DNA from: Pseudomonadota bacterium
Lineage (GTDB): Bacteria > Pseudomonadota > Alphaproteobacteria > Rhizobiales > Hyphomicrobiaceae
Assembly (NCBI GenBank): GCA_023430845.1
Contig: JAEYYJ010000208.1
Span: 1 to 26,267 of the forward strand
Direction: 5' to 3'
DNA: 26,267 nucleotides
In this document: positions 21,673-26,267 of the stretch, one piece after another
Layout: the number at the start of each line of letters is the position of its first letter
Position numbering within the stretch: the first letter of the stretch is position 1
Notes under the pieces: model-generated
Told to the model about the DNA's origin: nothing
The model's database searches: none
The model's input: only the letters and a program-made list of their open reading frames with translations
Program-made: the position numbers and the translations under genes

Positions 21673-23904
21673 CTAGCTGACCTGCTGGAGGCGTGGCGTC
21701 GCGGGGGGCGCGACGGGGCCTGTGGGCTGCGGCGCAAGCAGGCCAACCCACTCCTCGTGGAAGCGCTTCAGCGTGCGCCGGGCGACATCAGCGTGGGCGG
21801 CCGCGCCCTCGGCTTCGAAGACTTCGAGAGCTGGCACCATCGCACCGGCAGCAGCCAGCCAGTTGTTGCGCTTGTCCTCACGCTCACCGAGCCGGATGAG
21901 CGCCGAGCCGAGATTCATGCTGGCCGTTGCCCACGTGATGGGAGTCGCCGCGCGATCGACCGCTTCGAGAACACGGCGGTAGATCGCAATGGCCTGATGC
22001 AGTCGAGCGGCCGGCTGTGCATCCGTCTCGGCTAGGGCCGCTTGCGCATCGGCAAGCGTCAAGCTGGCATTGACCCAGATCTCGCCATCGCGCTCGGGCG
22101 ACATAACATCAACAGCCCCACCCAGCGCGGCCACAGCTTGCGTCAACCGCTCGATATCGGGGCCGCCCTCGCCGCGCATGTCGGCGCGCGTGAGCAGCGC
22201 GCTACCGAGGTTGTAGCTGGCTTCGGCCCAGGCAGCAGGCGCCTCGTCCCGAGACAGTGCCGACAGCGCATCCGCATAGGCGGCCGCTGCACCTTCGATC
22301 ACGGCTGGCGATTTGTCGAGCTCGGCGAGTTCCAGCAGCGCCGCGCCGAGCCCGAGATTGATTTCCAGACGCGACTGCATGGCGAGTTCGTCGGTCGCCG
22401 CGGCGAGCGCTGCGCGATAGGTCTCCGCCGCTTCCCGGAGGGGGCCTACTTGCTGCGCGCGCCGGCCGGAGAGCGCAAGACTTCTGGCGAGCCCTGCCTG
22501 CGCCTCGCACCATAGAACAGGTGCGTCATCGGTCGATACGAGGGTCAGGGCCTTGCGGAAAGCCTGGATGGCATCCGTCAAGCGTCCAACACCGGTTGCG
22601 GCTTCAGCCTGACGGTGGAGCGCACGACCGAGACCGATGTTGGCGCGCGCTGCGCCGTGTGCATTCGATCCATCCGAGAGCAGCTTCAGCACGCCGCCAT
22701 AGCCTGCGAGGGCTTCGCCGAGCGCGGGCTCGTCCTCCTCCTCCTCGGCTTTGCGCAGGAGGGCGTCGGCGCGGGCGAGATGATAGCGCCAGGCTTCCTC
22801 GCGTGCGCTCTTCGGCAGGCAGTCGGCAGCCTCGACGAACAGGTCGGCCGCGACGAGATAGTCCCGCCGGGCAACCGCGAGTTCCGCGAGACGCGCGGCA
22901 GCGCGCGCCTCTTCGGTCATCTGCGTCTTGAGTGCTGCGACCTCATCCTCGAGCCGCGCCTCGATGCGCCGGCGGCCATCGCGAAGCGCGCGGCGAATAT
23001 GCTTCAGCGTCTCCATGGCGAGCGCGAGATCGCCCGCCGCAAGCGCATCGGCGGCGCGCATCTTGAGCTTGCGCAGATCGCCGTCGTCGTTCGTCGGGCG
23101 CATGAGTTGCGCGCGCGCTTCCTGGAGCCAACGCGCCAGAGCTTCGAGGCGGGCGATCCGTCCTGTGCCGCTCGCACCCTGGCTCTCGATGAGTGCCATG
23201 ATGCGCGCTTCGGCGGCCTCCGAGATATCGTACTGCGTGCGGATGCGGGCGCGCTCATCAGCCTCGGCGGGCGGGCGCGCGGTGACAGAGATATCCGTAG
23301 CGGCCTGCTTCGGCGGCGCTGTCGGCGCAGGCGCAGCGGCTGCCTGATGCGGCGGCTCGGCAATGGCCTGCGGCATTTCCGGCGTCGGTGCGGCGCTCGG
23401 CTGCGGCCCAAGGAACTCTCTCAGCATGGGCGCGAGCGATGTGATGCGCTGACGCTCGCGCACGAGCCGCGCGAAGCTGCGCTCGAGCACGAACATCGCC
23501 ACGTCCTCGGAGAGATTACGCGCCGCGAGCACGCCATCCGAGCGGGCCTTGAGGAAGAGATCGACGGCAATGCGCCGCCCGCGGTCGCCGCCAGCCGACG
23601 GCGACAGCGCGCCTTCGAGGCAGGCCTCGGAAATCTCGTAGTCGGCGAGGATCTCGGCGAGATCGGCGAAGTGCCGCTCGAGCTGCTCCTGCGGCAGACT
23701 GCGCGTCTCGGCGCCGACCCAGATTTCGCGTGTCAGCTCACCGACATAGCCATCGACAAGATCACCAGCGCCGCGCGCCCGCAGCGCCGCGACAAGATGC
23801 ACGCCACGGCTGCGGTGCTCCGCCAGAGTTGCAACGCCCGCAGCGGGCGCGAGCGCGAGCAATGCCGCACCCGCCAGCCGCTCCATGGCTTCGAAGATGG
23901 ACAT
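21673..23904 (-). CDS. Large tetratricopeptide-repeat protein of unknown function
   Basis: The protein has 743 residues. Residues 1 to about 165 are helical, with an Ala/Leu-rich segment at about 8-28. A linker rich in Pro and Ala (about 165-215) follows, then a charged coiled-coil-like part (about 225-345, EARLEDEVAALKTQM). The C-terminal 380 residues are TPR-like repeats of roughly 45 residues with the signature P-x-x-W-A-x-A-x-x-N-L-G-x-A-L, clearest in APAAWAEASYNLGSALLTRA and TPITWATASMNLGSALIRLG. Such repeats bind partner proteins; none is identified. The start at 23904 is chosen for the GGAGG Shine-Dalgarno 8 bp upstream, five codons inside the longest frame. No enzyme domain is visible. 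It is transcribed divergently from the sulfite dehydrogenase gene. Confidence 0.8.
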   Translation of the reverse strand: MSIFEAMERLAGAALLALAPAAGVATLAEHRSRGVHLVAALRARGAGDLVDGYVGELTREIWVGAETRSLPQEQLERHFADLAEILADYEISEACLEGALSPSAGGDRGRRIAVDLFLKARSDGVLAARNLSEDVAMFVLERSFARLVRERQRITSLAPMLREFLGPQPSAAPTPEMPQAIAEPPHQAAAAPAPTAPPKQAATDISVTARPPAEADERARIRTQYDISEAAEARIMALIESQGASGTGRIARLEALARWLQEARAQLMRPTNDDGDLRKLKMRAADALAAGDLALAMETLKHIRRALRDGRRRIEARLEDEVAALKTQMTEEARAAARLAELAVARRDYLVAADLFVEAADCLPKSAREEAWRYHLARADALLRKAEEEEDEPALGEALAGYGGVLKLLSDGSNAHGAARANIGLGRALHRQAEAATGVGRLTDAIQAFRKALTLVSTDDAPVLWCEAQAGLARSLALSGRRAQQVGPLREAAETYRAALAAATDELAMQSRLEINLGLGAALLELAELDKSPAVIEGAAAAYADALSALSRDEAPAAWAEASYNLGSALLTRADMRGEGGPDIERLTQAVAALGGAVDVMSPERDGEIWVNASLTLADAQAALAETDAQPAARLHQAIAIYRRVLEAVDRAATPITWATASMNLGSALIRLGEREDKRNNWLAAAGAMVPALEVFEAEGAAAHADVARRTLKRFHEEWVGLLAPQPTGPVAPPATPRLQQVS

Positions 23905-24072
23905 CGACCCCGCCTCCACAGATTCCCAACTTCAAGCAGTTGCAGCAAAAAGGGATCGATTCGCAACGCCTTGACGGCGGAAAGCCGTGGAGCATTCGGC
24001 ATTGGGGCCATAGCGTAACCAGGATGCACAGAGCGGCCGCCAGACATCGGGATGTCATCGACGACGCTAGAG

Positions 24073-24101
24073 TTGGCAGCACCTCTCATGAGTCGTATCA
24101 T
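24073..24101 (+). promoter_or_regulatory. Sigma-70-type promoter candidate for the sulfite dehydrogenase pair
   Basis: TTGGCA (24073-24078) and TATCAT (24096-24101) are separated by exactly 17 bp, each matching the consensus at five of six positions. Transcription would start near 24108, giving a leader of about 50 bp. The region is AT-rich compared with the surrounding DNA. Confidence 0.55.
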
Positions 24102-24110
24102 TATATTCGG

Positions 24111-24130
24111 ATGTATTCATATAAATACAT
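24111..24130. promoter_or_regulatory. AT-rich palindrome just downstream of the promoter, possible operator
   Basis: ATGTATT (24111-24117) and AATACAT (24124-24130) form a perfect inverted repeat with a 6-bp centre. It starts a few bases after the predicted transcription start of the sulfite dehydrogenase gene. The size and position suit a dimeric repressor of the ArsR or GntR type. No such regulator gene is in the window, so the link is inferred. Confidence 0.5.
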
Positions 24131-24160
24131 CGAACCTCACACACCTGAGAGGACAGAACA

Positions 24161-25513
24161 ATGGCGAGGAAACGCGAACGATTGATCGAAGAAACCTACG
24201 CCGAGGACGCTGAGCGCGCTGACGTCATCGCTTTCGGGCGCAAGGCCGATGTGTCGCGCCGCGGCTTTCTCAATGGCGCGGGCCTCGCTGCCATGAGTGC
24301 GGCTGTCGGTGGCACGATCGTCCACAGCGCGACGATGCCCGGTGGCCTCATCCCGGCAGCCTTGGCGCAGGAAGCAAAAAAAGCGCCGGAAGCAGCGACA
24401 GCGAAGGCCCCCCAGCCGTTCAGCTTCCCCGGCAAGGATCCGGGCCTCTCATTGCTCGGTGAGCGCCCGCTGGTCGCGGAGACGCCGGAGCATCTGCTCG
24501 ATGACGAGACGACGCCGTTCTCGAAGTTCTTCATTCGCAACAATGGCCAGCTCCCCGACCCGCCGGCGCAGCCCGATACGTGGGAACTGACCATCGACGG
24601 CGAGGTGAATTCACCGCTCAAACTGACACTCGGCGAACTGAAGAAGCGCTTTGCTGAGAAGTCGCTTTATGCCGTGCTCGAGTGCGGCGGTAACGGCCGA
24701 TCGTTCTACACACCCTCAGCACGCGGCAATCAATGGACGAACGGCGGCGCCGGCTGCGCGAAGTGGACGGGCGTGTCACTCGCGGAAGTACTCAAGGCCG
24801 CAGCGCCGAAGCCGAGCGCAGTCTATACCGCGCACTACGGAACGGATCAGCATCTCTCCGGCGATCCCAAGCAGCTCACGCTCTCACGCGGCGTGCCCCT
24901 TCCGAAGGCCATGGAAGCTGAGGCGCTGATCGTGTGGGCGATGAACGATGAAGCGCTGCCGAACATTCATGGCGGACCGCTGCGCCTGATGATTCCGGGC
25001 TGGCCAGGGTCGGCATCGCACAAGTGGCTGAACAAGATCACTCTGCGCGACAAGGAGCACGACGGTCCGGGCATGACCGGGACGAGCTATCGCGTGCCGA
25101 TCCAGCCGATGGTGCCGGGCGGCAAGGCGGACCCGAAGAACTTCAAGATTCTCGAGTCCATGCCAGTGCGCGGCATCATCACCAATCCCGCGAACGGCAC
25201 CAAGCTCGCGGCCGGCACGCGTGACCTCGCCCTGCGTGGGGCCGCCTGGGCGGGCGACGAGACCGTCAAGGCGGTGCACGTCTCCACGGACTTCGGCGCG
25301 ACGTGGCAGGCGACGCAGCTCGGTGCCCCGCGCAATCGCTTCGACTGGCAGCGCTGGACGGCGAACATCAAGCTGCCGAGCGATGGCTACTACGAGATCT
25401 GGGTGCGCGCGACCGACAGTAAAGATCGCATGCAGCCGCACGTGGCGCCGAACTGGAACCCGCAGGGTTACGGCGGCAATCCCATGCATCGCATCGCGGT
25501 ACTGGTCGGGTGA
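24161..25513 (+). CDS. SorT/SorA-type sulfite dehydrogenase, molybdenum subunit
   Basis: The protein has 450 residues. A twin-arginine signal (SRRGFLNGAG, Arg33-Arg34) followed by a hydrophobic stretch and PAALAQ (about 65-70) sends it folded to the periplasm. The sulfite-oxidase molybdopterin domain shows FFIRNNGQLP (Arg126), the Moco-binding Cys175 in LECGGNGRSFY, and RLMIPGWPGSASHKWLNKI. The C-terminal Mo-co dimerisation domain contains VSTDFGATW and YYEIWVRATDS. It oxidises sulfite to sulfate and passes electrons to a c-type cytochrome; the next gene, overlapping by 4 bp (GTGA), encodes one. About 30 residues before the twin-arginine motif form an unusually long n-region, a feature I recall from SorT-like proteins. 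A SoxC-like or other sulfite-oxidase-family role is less likely, as no sox genes are present. Confidence 0.9.
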   Translation: MARKRERLIEETYAEDAERADVIAFGRKADVSRRGFLNGAGLAAMSAAVGGTIVHSATMPGGLIPAALAQEAKKAPEAATAKAPQPFSFPGKDPGLSLLGERPLVAETPEHLLDDETTPFSKFFIRNNGQLPDPPAQPDTWELTIDGEVNSPLKLTLGELKKRFAEKSLYAVLECGGNGRSFYTPSARGNQWTNGGAGCAKWTGVSLAEVLKAAAPKPSAVYTAHYGTDQHLSGDPKQLTLSRGVPLPKAMEAEALIVWAMNDEALPNIHGGPLRLMIPGWPGSASHKWLNKITLRDKEHDGPGMTGTSYRVPIQPMVPGGKADPKNFKILESMPVRGIITNPANGTKLAAGTRDLALRGAAWAGDETVKAVHVSTDFGATWQATQLGAPRNRFDWQRWTANIKLPSDGYYEIWVRATDSKDRMQPHVAPNWNPQGYGGNPMHRIAVLVG

Positions 25514-25878
25514 GCGCGCACGTGCTGAGAAAATCACTCACAGCAATGCTGATCGGGAGCGCATTGGCGATATCGCCGGCGCTCTCGCAACAAACGCCAC
25601 CGGCCTTCGAGCCGCGCGACGAAACGCCGGAGATGTATCCAGACCATCCCAATCGCGAGGAGACCTTCTACTTCTGCATTGCCTGCCACTCCTTCCAGAT
25701 CGTGGCGCAGCAAGGGCTCAACAGGCAGCGGTGGGATGAGGTGATGACCTGGATGACCGAGCGTCACAACATGCCGGACGTGCAGGGAGATGACCGCGAG
25801 AAGATGCTCGACTATCTGTCCAGCGCCTTTCCGGAGCGCCAGCAGCGCGGATGGAAAAACCCGTTCGCGCCTCAGTAG
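25510..25878 (+). CDS. Periplasmic mono-haem cytochrome c, sulfite dehydrogenase partner
   Basis: The protein has 122 residues from GTG 25510, which overlaps the sulfite dehydrogenase stop. A Sec signal peptide (RKSLTAMLIGSALAISPALS) ends near residue 26. One haem-binding motif, CIACH (Cys56, Cys59, His60), is present, and Met88 in RHNMPD is the likely sixth ligand. The segment QQGLNRQRWDEVMTWM and the short size match the SorB/SorU-like cytochrome subunits that accept electrons from sulfite dehydrogenases and hand them to the respiratory chain. Co-translation with the preceding gene strongly supports this pairing. Confidence 0.88.
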   Translation: MSAHVLRKSLTAMLIGSALAISPALSQQTPPAFEPRDETPEMYPDHPNREETFYFCIACHSFQIVAQQGLNRQRWDEVMTWMTERHNMPDVQGDDREKMLDYLSSAFPERQQRGWKNPFAPQ

Positions 25879-25895
25879 GTAGACCCGCCATCCGA

Positions 25896-26267
25896 TCACG
25901 CGCGGCTTAGCACGCCGCCGGTGATCGGCACGCGCACGCCGGTCGTGCCCGGAAACGTGATCGGGCGCCGGTCGAGCGAGCGCACGGCGAGGTAGGCCCA
26001 GGCTTCGGCCTCGACGGAATCGCCATTGAAGCCCAGCGCCTCGATCGGCACCACGGCGCCATTCACATGCTCCGCGAGCATCGACATCAGCGTGCGATTG
26101 CGCCGCCCGCCGCCGGCCATGATCCACATGCGCGGCTCCTCCGGCAGATGATCGCGCGCCCGTGCGATGGCCGCGGCCGTAAATGCCGTCAGAGTTGCGG
26201 CCCCATCCTCCGTCGAGAGCGGCTCGACGAGCGTGCCGTCGAAGGCATTGCGGTCGAGCGATTTCGG
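25896..26267 (-). CDS. anmK: Anhydro-N-acetylmuramic acid kinase (AnmK), C-terminal part only
   Basis: The minus-strand frame is open from the right window edge; 123 codons of the C-terminus are visible and the N-terminus lies outside. Conserved AnmK segments are PKSLDRN, then LSTEDGAATLTAFTAAAIAR, then MAGGGRRNRTLM and GFNGDSVEAEAWAYLAVRSL, followed by FPGTTGVRVPITGGVL at the end. The enzyme opens and phosphorylates 1,6-anhydroMurNAc to MurNAc-6-phosphate in cell-wall recycling. It converges with the cytochrome gene, 17 bp between stops. An ATG at 26129 within the frame is internal and not the true start. Confidence 0.95.
   Translation of the reverse strand, partial: PKSLDRNAFDGTLVEPLSTEDGAATLTAFTAAAIARARDHLPEEPRMWIMAGGGRRNRTLMSMLAEHVNGAVVPIEALGFNGDSVEAEAWAYLAVRSLDRRPITFPGTTGVRVPITGGVLSRA

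Noticed and set aside
22615..24018. A 467-codon open frame opposite the TPR-protein gene
   Set aside because: It has the same GC-frame effect: Arg/Ala-rich translation, no recognisable domain and no ribosome binding site. The minus-strand frame has a clear TPR pattern and a GGAGG start.

Overview
The window is GC-rich DNA from an alphaproteobacterium, most likely of the order Hyphomicrobiales. The clues are the glnB-glnA pair behind a sigma-54-type promoter, the SorT/SorA-type sulfite dehydrogenase with its cytochrome, the TPR repeat style, and an IncP/Tn4371-like trb module of the kind common in that order. No genus is assigned.

Positions 1 to about 19,088 look like the distal part of an integrative and conjugative element (ICE) inserted at the 3' end of a tRNA-Glu(TTC) gene. 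From left to right it carries: a 5'-truncated large ParB-like protein; a DUF2493 (SLOG-fold) protein whose N-terminus looks borrowed from another small ICE gene; a gene-free stretch of about 300 bp; the coupling protein traG; a CopG-type ribbon-helix-helix protein; a mating-pair-formation operon in the order trbB-C-D-E/J-L-F-G-I; a DUF736 protein; a hotdog thioesterase and an MFS transporter that look like cargo; and an excisionase-like gene overlapping a tyrosine recombinase that ends 4 bp before the tRNA CCA. Nearly every trb junction is an overlapping start/stop, so the module should be translated as one coupled operon. No relaxase, TraF-type pilin peptidase or ParA is visible; these may lie to the left of the window.

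The most unusual ICE features are three. First, trbE (VirB4-like ATPase) and trbJ (VirB5-like periplasmic protein) form one uninterrupted 1111-codon reading frame, with the TrbJ signal peptide buried at residues of about 870-898. Second, two copies of a 137-166 bp repeat with 16-bp terminal inverted repeats lie in this operon. One copy is read through in frame inside the signal-peptide region of the pilin gene trbC; the other fills the trbJ-trbL gap. Third, the DUF2493 protein is chimeric.

From 19,086 rightward the DNA is ordinary chromosome. It holds tRNA-Glu, then the nitrogen-assimilation pair glnA and glnB (minus strand, with a -24/-12 promoter candidate in front of glnB), a large TPR protein (minus strand), a divergently transcribed sulfite dehydrogenase and c-type cytochrome pair with a promoter and an AT-rich palindrome just downstream of it, and the C-terminal part of anmK (anhydro-N-acetylmuramic acid kinase), which runs off the right edge.
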